The position numbers were made by a program, and so were the translations under genes. The notes below the pieces were generated by a model, which worked only from the letters and a program-made list of their open reading frames with translations, searched no databases and was not told where the DNA came from. Positions 21,857-34,541 of a stretch of 64,000 nucleotides of DNA are shown here, piece by piece. Within the stretch, counting starts at the first letter, position 1; each line of letters begins with the position of its first letter. This DNA comes from Basidiobolus meristosporus CBS 931.73 (lineage: Eukaryota; Basidiobolomycota; Basidiobolomycetes; Basidiobolales; Basidiobolaceae): contig MCFE01000093.1 in the NCBI GenBank assembly GCA_002104905.1, forward strand, positions 111,282 through 175,281. Reading direction: 5' to 3'.

Positions 21857-24335
21857 CTATTTCTTCGAACGCTTGCTCGGTGGCATCTTTTTGGTGAGAT
21901 TTCGGAAGTTCTGTTCGCTCTGGAAGGCGTTTTTCTCCGAGAACACTTGCACTTTCTTGGCCTTGACCTTCTTGACTTTGCCTCGATCATACTCAGCATC
22001 ATAGCTAGAGGGCCGCTTATGCTTGGATTTGAACTCGCTGAGGACATCGTCTCGGGCACTCTGGATATCGCTCGTGTCGTCCCAGGATAGCACTACAAAT
22101 ACGCAACTGTCAGTTCCGTGAAATACTAAACTCATGATTGCTACAAGCCCATTACCTTGGCGATCGAACTGTGAGTTGCCTTGGAGTTCAGTCAATGCCT
22201 TGGGCTCACGAGCAGCTTCTTTCTCAATGACAATATCAAGCTTGCTTCGTTTGCTATCGACGTTCTCATCCCAATTGATAACCGGACCCTCACTGACAAC
22301 TCTGGGCTTTCTCACTACCTCAGCAGTAACATCACCATCATCGGTTGCGCTATTCTTTACACTCTCTAGTTGAACCTTCAGAGAAGTGGCCTCGTCAGGC
22401 TTCTCGGTACTAACTGCGGGAGCCCTCTGTGAGGAGGGGGCGGATTTCACTGGAAGCTCGATCTCCGTAAGAGAAGGAAGTTTAGCATCCACCGCCTTTT
22501 GTGTCTTAGGCTTAGCTACGGTCTCCTGTGCTTTGGGTTGATTGGGAATCTTCTTGCGATCCTTAAGTTTCTTCTTGAACGTCTGTCGACTAATGACTTC
22601 GCCCACCTCATCATTAATTTGAGTCGATGTAGAAGCAATAGGAACATCTGGCTTGGTGATGTCACTGCGCTTCTGCTTAGCAGCAGTCGGATGAACTTGT
22701 GATTTCTGTGGCTTGGTTGATGATTGAACATAGAAGAGCATATAGGCCTTTTCTTTCAGCACGTTCTCCTGGCTGACTTGCCTTACCTTGAATAGAGGTT
22801 TAGTGGCTGACCACAGTACTGACCAAAAGAAAAGAACCCCACCTTATCATCATCAATAGAGTACCAAGAGCCTGACGGGGTTTTAACCATGATGTAGTAA
22901 TGGCCTGTGGTGCAGGAGCCACCGGTATGGACAATAACTGCGTAAAGCTTGTACAATGGGATAGGGTCCTGCCAACGAGAGGATATGTTAGAAAGAACAC
23001 TGGATATGAGGGGCTGGCTGTAAGGCTGCACTCACGCTATTGTTTGACACATATGGATTGATGTCGAGTGTTTCAGGATACGACATAGGTTTAGCCAACT
23101 TTGAGGCCGTGGATGAAGCAAAGAGAAACCTCTTCAACTGAATGGTAAGTACGACTGGCGCTTCATAAACCGTCATTTTCTTCGCGGCAGGGGATAGCTT
23201 GTCGCATCTAGTAATCGCTGTTAACCGCTGGCTAGGGACTGCCTGAGCGTTCTAACCTCCTTACCTGTCACAGAAATATGAGTTGTCACCACTCAACTCC
23301 TGTGATTTGGTGAACATCTCCAGTGCCTTTTCCAAAGACTTGCAGCTTTTGACCTCTAAACTCAGATCCAAGAAAGGATCAAAAGTGTTCACTTCGGTAT
23401 CACAGGTGGAGCAGTTGATCTGGCTTCTAAAGTAGCCGCCGAAGACTTGGTGGATCAGAGTGGTTTCCTTGATTCTTTCATCCATTTTGCTAAGCAAACC
23501 AGATGGTCAGTCCATGCATGCGATCGGATGTCAAGCAACTCAGCCTACCTATCAAAACCGTTCAAACAGTTTCGCTGCATAACATCGATCAAGTGTCGGA
23601 TGAATTCGTGCGCGTCCTCCTGACGACCGATACGGAAGTGCTTGACGATGGCTAGATGTTTGGGTTAATCTTGTTTCCAAGCCGGATCCACAGATAGACG
23701 CAAATCTCTACCTCGTAGGTGCCCAACTAGCTTCTTGGGCGATATCGCTTGATTCTCGTCGGTCTGCTTGCTGGACGAGAAACTGCGATTTGTTAATTGC
23801 TCTAGCTCACATAGAGCGCAGAAATCCATGATTTTGCCTAGTGGATACCATTAGTTTTCGCCCAGCTTAGGAAGCAGTGTATATATAGGTACTCACAAGA
23901 AGAACTATGCTCATTCTTAAGCAAGTAGTTTGTTAAAGGTGGCGTGTAAATTAGCGCTTGTAACGCAACATTCATATAACACGTATTCCCCAGATTGTTG
24001 AAGCCTGGCCCAACAGGGAGGATATTTTCCCATTGGGTCGATATTTTGTCTTTTCTAAACAGGATCTGTGTAGGTCGACGAAAACCGTATGTGTCGACGA
24101 AATCTCCGGTCGCCATTGATCCCTTAGTATAATCGGCGACGGCCTCACGAATCTCTTGAATGCCCTTCGAGGACTGAGTGGCCCAGTGAGTATCCTCATT
24201 GATGGGCCGATACTTTCGCTTCAAAGCCTCCATTTTAAGATCGGGCTTTGTCGATTCCTTGAACACCACCCGCCTCTGCAACAAGGTGAAACCGGCCTTT
24301 TGTGTTAGGGCCTGGTCAACAACAGTGTCCGCCAT
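21857..24335 (-). CDS. USP36/USP42-like ubiquitin-specific protease
   Basis: About eight exons run from the ATG at 24335: 23897-24335, 23712-23837, 23549-23651, and further exons to the TAG at 21857. The Cys box is GFNNLGNTCYMNVALQAL, followed by GRQEDAHEFIRHLIDVMQ, the zinc-finger cysteines INCSTCDTE, VVLTIQLKRF, and the His box GGSCTTGHYYIMV. The catalytic Cys, His and the SWYSIDDDK Asp region are all present. A Lys-rich tail ends with DRGKVKKVKAKK, very like the nucleolar C-terminus of USP36 (Ubp10/Ubp16 in yeasts). It therefore probably removes ubiquitin from nucleolar or ribosome-biogenesis substrates. An in-frame-like intron near 22095-22160 splits the tail. Confidence 0.9.
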
Positions 24336-24834
24336 AATTGATAGCTACCGAACTCTAGGTGAAGAAGCTAGGTTTTCCTACTTCTATTCAGTAGTCAATT
24401 CTGGTAGTATGATATCGACATATACCGAATCGAGGACTGTCAAATCAATTTTTTTTCTTGCTGAGTGATTTTTCGTTCTCCACTAACATGGTGGGCAATG
24501 GTGATCGCATAACTAGCATGGAATCTCTCGTTTAGATCCATTGGTTTTATCGCCTCCTGCATATGTGCTTGGATCGATCCCTTTGGATATGTTATAAGGA
24601 GCATCTAGATATGTTTATAACGATCAACACACGACTCTACCAGTTTGGAATATGGGCAGGCAAGACCATTGCGCTATAATTGGCCATCATTGTCTTGAGG
24701 TTGAATGATTGCTTTCTAAAACGTGACAGGTGTGGATACAATCAATAGAATAATTATACCCGATCCAGCAACATTGATTTATTCTTCATCCACCTTCCGT
24801 CTCTTTACCACACTTTCGTCCACTGTAACTGGTC
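24336..24834. other. Divergent promoter region
   Basis: This lies between the USP start (minus) and the F-box start (plus). No gene or repeat is seen. Confidence 0.4.
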
Positions 24835-26497
24835 ATGAGCGCAACACCCTTGCCTTCTGATGTGTTACAACAGATATTCGAGTTGTTCGTTCTGGAGGAA
24901 GACTTCCCCACCCTGCACTCCTGTACATTAGTCTGTCGTAGCTGGCACTCTTTGGCAAACCGCATACTTTGGAGAAAACCCATTGTTGAGAAGCGTGGTG
25001 AATGTTCTCCAGCGTTGCAAAAACTGATTTTATCAAGTCCAATTCGTATGTGTAACTCACCTCCCAAACAGAGTGACTTTCCCTAGAGATTGCCTCTCGC
25101 CCAGCATTAACCTTTACTTGCCAATATTTGTAATAGATGCGTGCTGGATCCAAGAATGGAATTCACGGAACATATCACCGGCCATTCTGCTACACCTAAA
25201 CAACCTAAGGGTTTTGTCGGAGATCCCCGCCAGAAACCTAGCGCCATTGGTAGACAGAGGCACCCAAACAAGCCTGAGGCATATCAGAAAGCTCAATTCA
25301 AGAGGAAGTGAGCTCGACTTACTCATCAACATTCTCAAGCTTTGTCCTCACCTTGAGCACGTTGTACTTCGTATATTCGCCATTGACAGCCACACAGACG
25401 TGAGCTGTTTCGAGCAGCTTTGCCCGATGTATCACCTTAAACAGCTCACGATAGAGTTTGAGGATTTTGATACTGGAGGGTTTGGGGCGACGTTCATTCA
25501 ATCGGTGACTCGGCTGACGCCAAACCTGAAGTACCTTGGCCTGAAGACTGGTACATTTATCGGGCATACGCTGCTGGGGGTTTCGGAGTGCTGTGCACGT
25601 CTAGAGAGTCTGAGCTTGGAGTATTGGAACGATCCTGTTGCTGAAACCATGTCGCTTTTCGTCCAAGAGCTATCCAATGGGTTAGGCTCGCGCCTACGTC
25701 ATTTCTCGGTCATCCAAAGGGGTGGATTCATTTCCCCAGCTGTATACCAAGGCGTCTGGCCCTTGATGTCTTCCCTTCAATCGCTACATCTGTGGGGGGT
25801 CGGGCTAAATGAAGAGTCATTCCGAGCGCTGACAAAGTCGTCGCAATTTCTGTCCCGCTTGACATTCTACCGATCCCCCTCTTCAGACGGCCTGGACGGC
25901 TCGAACTTGGTTAGCCACTCCGTATGGGGACAGCTGTTCAGCGTGTGCGCCTCTAATCTGGTTGAATTGAATCTGCTCGCGTTTCGACCCTTCCCCTCAT
26001 CCGTATCCCAAGTGATTAGCGAGGAATGCGTGAATCTCAAGAGCCTGAGCATCACGAGCGAGAGCGCGGAGTTCGTCTGCCCCATCCTCCGTGCCTGTGG
26101 GCCACAGCTTACTAGTCTGGAGTTAATGGGCTGCAAATTAGGCATCGAAACGTTGAATACAGTTTTTCGGCACTGCCATACTTTGACCAAGCTGGTATTC
26201 ATGCATCCAGAAATTGGTGGCACCCGTCCATTAGTGCAGCAACAAAATGTCCAAGAATTCCTGCAACAGGTGGGGCCCAAGCTCCGATCATTCATCTTGA
26301 GCGGCACATCGATATCTAGTGTCGTACTCGAGGAGATCCGCACCCATTGCATTAGGCTAAACCACCTAGACCTAACCCAAGTGGTCTCGATTGACGAGAA
26401 ATCTGCCGTGGCGCATTTCAAAGCATCTCTGATGCATTTGAAGTGGATCAAAATCAACGGCACTGGAACACACTCCAATCAAAAGCCACCCTCCTGA
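24835..26497 (+). CDS. F-box and leucine-rich-repeat protein
   Basis: Exon 1 (24835-25045) and exon 2 (25137-26497) join in phase to 523 aa. Residues 5-45 form an F-box (LPSDVLQQIFELF, then LVCRSWHSLANRILWR). The remainder carries leucine-rich repeats such as LKYLGLKTG, LESLSLEYW, LQSLHLWGVG, LVELNLLAF and LTSLELMGCKL. Such proteins are substrate adaptors of SCF ubiquitin ligases, binding Skp1 through the F-box and substrate through the LRRs. No orthologue with a known target is recognised. Confidence 0.88.
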
Positions 26498-26711
26498 AGG
26501 TCGGCTTCATTTCTTGTGAATAACTGGTCATGTAAACTAATTGTATAAATAAATGATAATGATGCTATTTCCCCCTCACAGAACTCGATATTTTTGTTCG
26601 ATCTCGTGGGCACTGGCGACCATTGCTCCCCTTCGGCCATCGCAGATAATCTAAGATGATTCTCAAGCGGCCATCATCTAATGAGATGAGCCCCCGGTGG
26701 AAATCGTTCTC

Positions 26712-27807
26712 ATGTTTTCCGAACTTACCGCCCAGAGGCTTTACTCTACCGTGAGTAAAACATCTCCCAGGTCCTATGTGGCTTATAAGTACTTGGGCCG
26801 GGTCCCATACCCAGCTGCTTTGGAATTGCAGCACCACTTGGTGAGAAAGCGCATCAAGTCTCGGGAGCTTGGCGACTTGGAGCCTGAGGATCCCGATATC
26901 TTGTTGATAGTCGAACATGACCCAGTTTACACTACAGGACGTCGCTTCGTAGGAAAGACCGGGGAAGGGGAGAAGGAAAGACTGCAAGCCTTGGGTGCAA
27001 GTTATCATGAGGTATATACCGATGTCGTATCTCACACCGCGAATCAGTTTAGCAAATAAGACCAACACTTTCTATGCAGACGCTTCGTGGAGGCCAAACT
27101 ACTTTTCACGGCCCGGGGCAGCTAGTTGGCTATCCCATAATGAACCTGAAGCGACAAGAGGTACAAGCATGGAATTATTGAGAGAACTCCTCCCCCCGCC
27201 GAGTTGATTTTGACTTGCCTCACCCAGATGAAATGTCCGCGATTACGTAACGGCCATAGAGAACACCGTTATCAACACCTGTTCCCAGCTTAACCTGAAG
27301 GTGAGTACTACGCAAGATACTGGGGTTTGGGTTGGCGACGACAAGATCTGCGCCATTGGTAAAGAATATTTCCAGTTTTAGCGTGGGTTCCTTTATTTCC
27401 CCATTTTTGAAACGTGACTTTGGGAACTCTAGGGGTTCAGGTTCAGCGGTATATCTCTAGCCATGGGTTTGCTTTGAATTGCAGCACGGATTTGTCTTGG
27501 TTCAACCACATCGTCCCCTGCGGTCTCCATGACAAAGGCGTGACCACGTTAACCAAGGAACTGCTCAAGCGTCCGGAGATGCAAGGTATGGCATTTCAAC
27601 CATGATCGATTGCTAGACACCCACACTTAAATGATTGATTGTACAGAGATCATATCCAAGCATGAGATCACCGTCAGTGATACAATTCCGTACCTGTTGA
27701 GGGCGTTTGGAACCGTTTTCGAACGTGACCCATTACCATTATCCCAAACGCACTCGCATCTATCCCAAGAGATCGACGATTTTATCCAGACATCAAGTGG
27801 GCAATAG
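26712..27807 (+). CDS. LIPT2: Octanoyl-[acyl carrier protein]:protein transferase (LipB)
   Basis: This enzyme moves octanoate from mitochondrial ACP to lipoyl domains, the first step of lipoate synthesis. The N-terminus ([20 protein letters not shown]) looks like a mitochondrial targeting peptide. Conserved parts are [45 protein letters not shown] with the catalytic Lys, [15 protein letters not shown], and VPCGL with the catalytic Cys. Exons are 26712-27011, 27080-27160, about 27236-27358, about 27433-27585 and about 27647-27807. The junction between exons 2 and 3 is a problem: the acceptor at 27227 puts the conserved VRDYVTAIE segment out of frame or behind a TGA, so a non-canonical splice, small assembly error or mutation must be present. 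Confidence 0.88.
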
Positions 27808-28266
27808 GACTCTTCCCAAAATAAATCATCGCATTCTCATCTCGTAGTTGTTTCTTGCGCGCTATTTTTTTCACGTCAAACTCGATAATTCCCCTACACT
27901 TCGTGGCCAATCATTCCTGGATGGCCCTTGTTTTTCTCCAGCGACAGCTTGAAACCAGAGGCCAATCATCTTGCCCAGCTGGGATAGACTGAATAGTTCT
28001 GTTGTGGTTTAAATATTGCCACTGCTACCAATCAATTCGAGGATCGGACATAAAGCCGTCTTTGAGTAAACATTCCCTAGAGTTTGTATGCATCCAACAT
28101 AATATTGGCTATTTTTCAGTTGCCCTTTTTTTACTCCTCAAGTGGTACTGCTGAACACACCAACAACCCACGCTCCCTCCGACCCATCCGGTAAGGCAGC
28201 TGCAACCTCTCTTTTGAAGCATATCACCTGCTCACTCGGAACAACAGCCGAAACCAAGACCAATCC
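27808..28266. other. Intergenic
   Basis: This is the promoter region of the WD40 gene, with T-rich tracts near 28120-28135. Nothing else is recognised. Confidence 0.4.
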
Positions 28267-30627
28267 ATGGACGACATTTCCCCCAAGAAATCCTCCCGCA
28301 AGAGAAAAGTCTCCTCTTATGCGGAGCTCTCCGACAACTCTGTGGATTCGGATTATTTAGAGGAATGTTACAACTCTCGTAGACGAACCACCAGAAAGTC
28401 CGTCACCACTCGTGCCGCTAAGAAGACCACCAAAAAAGCGGAGCCAGAAAAAGCGAAAACCCCTCGAAAGAAGGCGGCCACCGTCAAGGCAGAAGAAGCC
28501 AAGCCTAAACGGACCAGAGCAACCAAGGCGAAGGCCGATTCCAGCGGTAATTCTCCATCAAAGAGCTTTCTTCGACCCATCGCCTAAACCCATCTATTTA
28601 GAAGCTGAAAATGCGAAGAGCACAAAAGTGAAGAAGGTGCGTTTCTTACTTCTACCACAGCCAGGTTTTCTTGTGTGTTAATGTCTTTTTTTGGGGGGTA
28701 AGGCCAAGGGCAAGATAGAGAAAAAGGAAAACATGGACACGAAGGTGAGGACCATTTGACACCTTCCCTTTCTTGACGCTTGACTGAGCTGTTCTTCGGA
28801 ATAGGAGAGCCGCTTGCCGCAATATGATCCAGAGTATGTCAAGAAATTGGCTACTGGGTATCCAGATAACTACTTCGTCAGCCACGCCGACGCTGGTCTA
28901 GGGATGATCCAATACATCAACGAAGAGCATCCTCTCAAATTGGTAGACGTAGACATGAGAGATCAAGGTAATACAAATGTTAGATGAGCTTTCTCCTGAC
29001 CGCAGCATTGAAGAGATTTTCTTTCCCAAGGTCCCATCGTTGGTATGTCCTTGTCCCCCGATGGCTCCATGTTGGCCACATTCTGTCATCTCGGAGACAT
29101 CAAGATTTGGGATCTAGATACCTATACCATGATCCAGAAGCTCAGGGATAACAAAGTACTTCAGCCAGTAGTCGATGGGATGTATTACCGTATCAATAAC
29201 CATTTCCCCTTTCAAAGGAGCCCAACATAGATGAATTCTACGTTGGACGGTTCGTCCCGAACCAACTGTTAATAGCAGGAGGAAAGCTCAAAGACCGCAC
29301 CAGGTGGTCTGATGTCGACGAAGACAACCATATTCTCCCTTGCCCGTTGAAGGTAGGCCAGCGTTATGTTCGACGCAACTTGCGACTCCAGCTCTAACCC
29401 CGTACGAATGCTAGATTTTCGATGTAGTATCCGGAGATGTGGTTTCCAAATTGGAAGGCCACACGGAGGAAATCCTTTGCATCAAGCTTGTGCAGTTCAA
29501 GGGGGCGAACTATATCATCAGCACCAGTCAGGATGGATACATTATCAAATGGCAGATGGGCGCCGATTGGAAGTATGTAGAAATCACTGTTTCCACTGGT
29601 TCTCCACGCGTATCTTAACCGCGGAATTTCCAGGACTCTGATAGAGATGACCAGAATGGAAGATGGCATCACCTGTATGGCTTTCACCATCTCGTTCGTC
29701 CCCAACACCGGCAACAAATATTTCGTCAGCGCCTGCGACGACACGTTACGCCTATACGACTTTGAGAATGCTCAAGTACAGTGGGATTGTGTGCATTCTA
29801 GTACGATTGGATCTCGCTGACCTCCTATCTCCATTTAGCTGGTGAAAACGTTTGAGAATATGTATTCCTCGTACTGCGATTGTGGAAAGTTTATACGCTG
29901 TCTTGACTTACCCGAGCCTGAGGAAGAGGAGGATGCGGCACCCTTCGCCTATTTCATCTCTAGGGGCGTTGAATTGCTTGATGCCGAAAACAACACAATT
30001 GGTACAAGACCTATTGATTGAACAACTCTTCTTCACCTACTTACTGGACTACACGACAGCGTCACGACCAAACACCTGTACACTTCACAAACTGATCTAC
30101 CCCACGGTTGCCGGCGGGGAATTCCAGATGGAAGAGGTCCGGAAGTTCCAACACAACGAGTAAGTGGAGCGACGAGATGAAACAACCCCGACAAGTTACT
30201 GAGCGTTCTACTTCGATAGGTATCTCTCGAATTCTTGGTTGATCAAAATCACCTCCAACGGCCGTTACCTTATGGCGCCTACACTTAACGGCCAGGTCTA
30301 CGTGTTTTCCTTGGCCACGGGACAAACCACTGCAGTTCTGAGAGACCATGAAGGTAGCTTCATCACTTCAATTGTTGGTATAATGCACTCCTGTCTTACA
30401 CCGAACCTACAGAGCTCGAAGTACGAGATGTCCTGTTCCATCCCACACGCAACCTCTTCTTCACCACATCAGACGGTAAGGACCCATACAAACCACTCCA
30501 CCACCCCTCGCTGTGGGATACCAACACTAAACCGAATTCGGGGTTTCTCGCTGTAGATGGATGTATCAAAGTGTATACCTCTGCTGAACATACGCAACCA
30601 CCCGGTCCGCCCGAAATAGATCATTGA
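28267..30627 (+). CDS. Fungal WD40-repeat protein with basic histone-like N-terminus
   Basis: This is a multi-exon gene (E1 28267-28546, E2 28602-28636, and many short exons to the TGA at 30625). The first 100 residues are Lys/Ala/Pro-rich (for example KSVTTRAAKKTTKKAEPEKA), resembling histone H1 tails and suggesting a chromatin or nucleolar location. The rest is a WD40 propeller: GMSLSPDGSMLATFCHLGDI, HTEEILCIKLVQFKG, YIISTSQDGYIIKW, YFVSACDDTLRLYDFE and RDVLFHPTRNLFFTTSDDG. The segment FYVGRFVPNQLLIAGGKLKD is typical of an uncharacterised family I associate with early-diverging fungi. I cannot assign a function. The codon after each WD blade is usually at an intron, which is common in propeller genes. 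Confidence 0.75.
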
Positions 30628-30950
30628 AACTGCCAAGCAAGAACTGTATTTATTTAATTGATTCTTTCCACCACCAATCGACTGGGCAACTTGAACTCCA
30701 CCCACATGCACCATGGCCGAGGACCATCATGAATGGATCCGAGGAGCGCGGGTGCTTGCTAAACCGGCCCGAGCCAAGCACACAAGGATCATGTAACATT
30801 TCTAAGAATAAATTTTTTAATGTTCGAAAGTCCCCACCCATTTGCATCGACCACCAACGGACTGCTCTCGGTTTGGAGCCTTTATGTACATGGAAACAAA
30901 TCTACTAAGGACAATTGGGTCGCACGGGCGCAAGAGATCCGACGATCGAG

Positions 30951-31715
30951 TCACGTAGGTGTGGGTGCGTCTGGGTTCTTCAATCTGGGGAGCACCGGGA
31001 TGACCGTGTTGTTGTTTTTCGACATCCTTCCCACAAAGGTGCTGGGGAAAGCGGCCTGTGCTTGAGACAACTCCACTTTGATCCCTTGGGCGAGCTGGTA
31101 TTCTTCGTTGTGTCTCCGTAGGATCTGTTGGAAAGGTGGTCGTGATTAGTATGGAATGCTGAGGGTGGGGAGCAAACTAGCGTGGAACTAACGTCGCGGT
31201 GTGATTTTATCTGGGAATCTTGGGACACGGTGGGTGGGCCAAAAGGCAAACGCCCGGTCTGAGCCACGTTCGTATCCGGTCTGTAGAGGAAAGGTCGTCA
31301 GAGGGGGTAAATTGGGATAGATCCGGGAAGAAGTGACTTACTTGGGCTGGAACATGGCCAACGCATTCGTGTTAATCGGACCGTTGCCTCTGCCAAGTGG
31401 CGGCCGCCCGTTCCCATGATCAAAGCCCCAACTGTTTGCGCCAGGACCTGTGGGTGCAGAAGGGTGTTCAGACGGTGGCCGCATATCTGCTGCTGGGGCT
31501 ATAGGAGGTGGTCGATTCAAGGGTCGAAAATCCGCTGCTGGCCCAGTGGGTGGCGGATCGTGCGGGCGGTACTCTGGCCTGGGCCGAAAACCGTCTGGAC
31601 GAGGGCGAAATTGGCCCCGTCCTCTGGCGTTATCGGCGCGAGGCCTGTACTGACCCCTTCCCCCTCTTCCACGGGGCGGTCTTGAGTTTCGCGGTGCTCC
31701 ATGCTCTGGTCTCAT
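30951..31715 (-). CDS. RGG/Pro-rich low-complexity protein with conserved-looking tail
   Basis: Three exons: about 31342-31715, about 31199-31281, and about 30951-31131. The first exon encodes an Arg/Gly/Pro-rich stretch (RGRGGRGQYRPRADNARGRG), typical of RNA-binding proteins methylated on arginine. The last exon encodes a less repetitive helix, HNEEYQLAQGIKVELSQAQA, and ends in PTPT. Phases join correctly. I do not recognise the family; an mRNP or snoRNP accessory role is a guess from composition. An additional 5' exon beyond 31715 is possible. Confidence 0.55.
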
Positions 31716-32096
31716 GGCCGGTGTGTTGTACCGCAAGCTTGAGAGCTACGGAGCAGATATACTACAGGAAAAACTGGGAGATCACGTGGGCGCCCAATGA
31801 ACCTAATATTTATGGGAATTGGAGATAGAATCGAGTTGCAGAGGAATATTCAACCACAGAGCAGGAGTAGACTCGTCTAAACCACATCAACGGTCGGTTA
31901 CACACAGTGCTAAGCACGAGAGTATATATGCGCATCATAGGGTTAGGGGCCGCGGTCCAAACTCCATGGTATGGTTGATCGATTTCATGGGCCAATTAAA
32001 AGAGGGGATTTCGAAGAGATCTCATTAAAACTAATAGTACCATGGGATTGAGGGGTCTTCCTCTTCGTTCCTTATCGGATTGTTTGTCGTAGCAAG
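31716..32096. other. Divergent promoter region
   Basis: This lies between the RGG gene (minus) and eL42 (plus). No other gene is seen. Confidence 0.4.
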
Positions 32097-32621
32097 ATGG
32101 TGAGTTGAAAGCAACATTGAATATGAATCCTTTGTCCATCTGAGGCATCCATTGTGTAGAGAACAAGTGGATTTCCATGTAGTGTGTATTGAGCGCGTAT
32201 GAACACCCGGATTAACCTCCCTCTTTTCAAGGTCAACATTCCCAAAACCAGAAACACTTACTGCAAGGGCAAGGCCTGCAGAAAGCACACCCCTCACAAG
32301 GTCACCCAATACAAGACCGGTAAGGCTTCTCTCTTCGCCCAAGGTAAACGTCGTTACGACCGTAAACAATCCGGTTATGGTGGTCAAACCAAGCCCGTCT
32401 TCCACAAGAAGGCCAAGACCACCAAGAAGGTTGTTCTTCGTTTGGAATGCACTGCCTGCAAGTACAAGATGCAACTCTCCTTGAAGCGTTGCAAGCACTT
32501 CGAGCTCGGTGGTGACAAGAAGACCAAGGTCAGTATACGGCCCATCCGGCTGCTGGCCAGCCCCAACAACCCACTAATCCATTTCTGCGACCATTGCACA
32601 GGGTGCCGCTCTTGTTTTCTA
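32097..32621 (+). CDS. RPL42: 60S ribosomal protein eL42 (L36a/L44)
   Basis: Exon 1 holds only the start codon (32097-32099). Exon 2 (32232-32528) holds 99 codons, and exon 3 (32601-32621) encodes GAALVF and the stop, giving 106 aa, the standard length. The sequence [20 protein letters not shown] and the CxxC pairs (ECTACKYK) mark the zinc ribbon. Splitting the gene right after the ATG is common in fungal ribosomal protein genes and often links translation to splicing. The residue equivalent to yeast position 56 is Pro ([10 protein letters not shown]), the form associated with cycloheximide sensitivity. Codon use is strongly biased, as expected for high expression. Confidence 0.97.
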
Positions 32622-32819
32622 AGTCAGATATCCCATTACCAAATCATAATAAAATCCTTCGATCCATGGTTTTTAAACTCATCCTTTCGCTCATATGATT
32701 ACGAACCCACGCGTACCTTTAGTTGGCTTTATGAAACGACAATTGAACCGAACTCATCAGGAAATACAATAAAATATGACAAGAAATTCTATCCTAAAAT
32801 AACGAACATGGAAAGCAAA

Positions 32820-34152
32820 TTATATCTCGGGCCGGTTGATGGTTTCCACGAGGGACTTCATCAATTCCAACTGTGTGGTGAACACGCGCTGCATCTCCTG
32901 CTCCCTGGCCTTGGCGCGCTCCTCACGTCGTTGGATCCTCTCGGCACGCTCTTTCAGCTTGGCCTCATGTCGTTGTTGGCGAATCTGCAGGTCTTCCTCG
33001 CGCTCCTTGGCACGCTTCTCATCACGCTGGACAAGATATGTGACGAGCTCGTAAAGCTGATCAACCATCTTGCGCTTCTTCATGGGCTGGGTCGTAACGG
33101 AATCATGGTCACGTTCGTCCTCGTCGATCACCGAGTCATCCCCCAATGTGAGTGCCCCGTTGGGAGTACGCATGATGTTGAAGGGGTTGGGCGAAGATGA
33201 CTTGTGTTCGGGCATATCGATGTGAGTGAAGTTGCCGGAGACCAATTTCTTGAGGTCTTGATAATAGTCGAAGCTTTCTATGGCCTCGGGATCCTCCACA
33301 TCGTCCACAATACACGCCTACATAGTGGCACAGTCTTAGAACCGACCCACCCAAAAGTGCGAATGTGCATGCACATACCTTATATTTGGCCATCAAGACA
33401 CGAACCCGGCTTTTGCATTGGGCGGCGTTGCGATCGAAGCCGGCTGCTTGGAGCTCCTCAGCAATTCGGTCCCACACGGTCGAGTTGCGCTTGTACTTCT
33501 TCAGCTCGTTGTAGTATTTCTCCCAGAGTCTAAGGAGCAGCTTGGTTTCCGAGTGCTGCCAGTTTTCGGAGCGTTCGCGTTTCGACGACGCGGACAGCTC
33601 CCTCTCCTTGTTCACCTTGTCCATGTAGGACGGGGTGGAGGCCTCGTGGGTTGGGCTGTTTTCCTCGATGGTGGACGCTGGGGTTAGTGAATAATCCATC
33701 TTTTGGATGGACTCAGCTTGGGCGACAGTCTGAATGACCTCGTTGCTCTCTTGCTGTTGGATAGCCTCGTTTTGGAGAGCGTGCATCTCCGCATGCAGCT
33801 GGTGTGTTTCCTCGTCCATGGCCTCAAGATTCGCGAAATCCTCCACCTGCTCCAGCGATTGCACCACTTGCTCCTGCGTGGACTCTGTGTCACGGATGAC
33901 TTGCTCCGCCACGCTCTCCTCTCCTTCAGGGACAAAAGAGGTCTGGAGTGGTTTCAAAGACTCCTCGGTGACTTCACACAGAGTCATCTCATCATTAGGG
34001 AATTCCGAAGCGATGTTAAGCTCAGGGAGTGGATCGGTGACGGTGGGGCCGACCGCGGTCTGCAATTCCTCAGTGGGGTGTGGTTGTTCGTGGGCTTCTA
34101 GAGCGGGATTAGTCTCGGGCACTGAAGTGATACTGCCGTTGAGTGCAGACAT
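32820..34152 (-). CDS. Myb/SANT-like (trihelix) DNA-binding protein
   Basis: Exon 1 (33379-34152) and exon 2 (32820-33317) join in phase to 423 aa. A Glu/Gln-rich acidic N-terminus of about 190 residues precedes a Myb/SANT-like domain, [20 protein letters not shown], then [20 protein letters not shown] and [14 protein letters not shown]. This is the three-helix pattern of the trihelix/MADF-like DNA-binding families. The C-terminus is a long charged coiled coil with many Arg and Glu residues, suited to dimerisation. It is probably a transcription regulator; no target is known. Confidence 0.85.
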
Positions 34153-34541
34153 GTTTATTTTGAAAGCTTTCTTGGATAACTTTGTGCTAAAAGTGTTGAG
34201 AATAGCTTAAACTCTTTGAATACCCCCTCGCATCTTTCAAGGAGAGTTCTTCAAAATCTATTCATAGTTCCCTCGTGACCAATCAAGCAAGGGGGTTGCC
34301 GCGCATGAAAAAAAATCACCATCACCAGTGAAATTTTTGAATGGATTTTTTTCGATGGGATAGGCCCCAACTATTGGCATAAACAATGGAGTTATGCAAG
34401 CCTTTAGACAAGCAAGGTTAAAAATATGGTTATCTCTTGGGTAGGGTGATATTAATAGCATCGCGTTATATTCATGTGGTGTGGGTAGGAAATAACTTTG
34501 GCATTCATGGTATAAGCATACAAGTTGGTAGTGTGGTGGGA

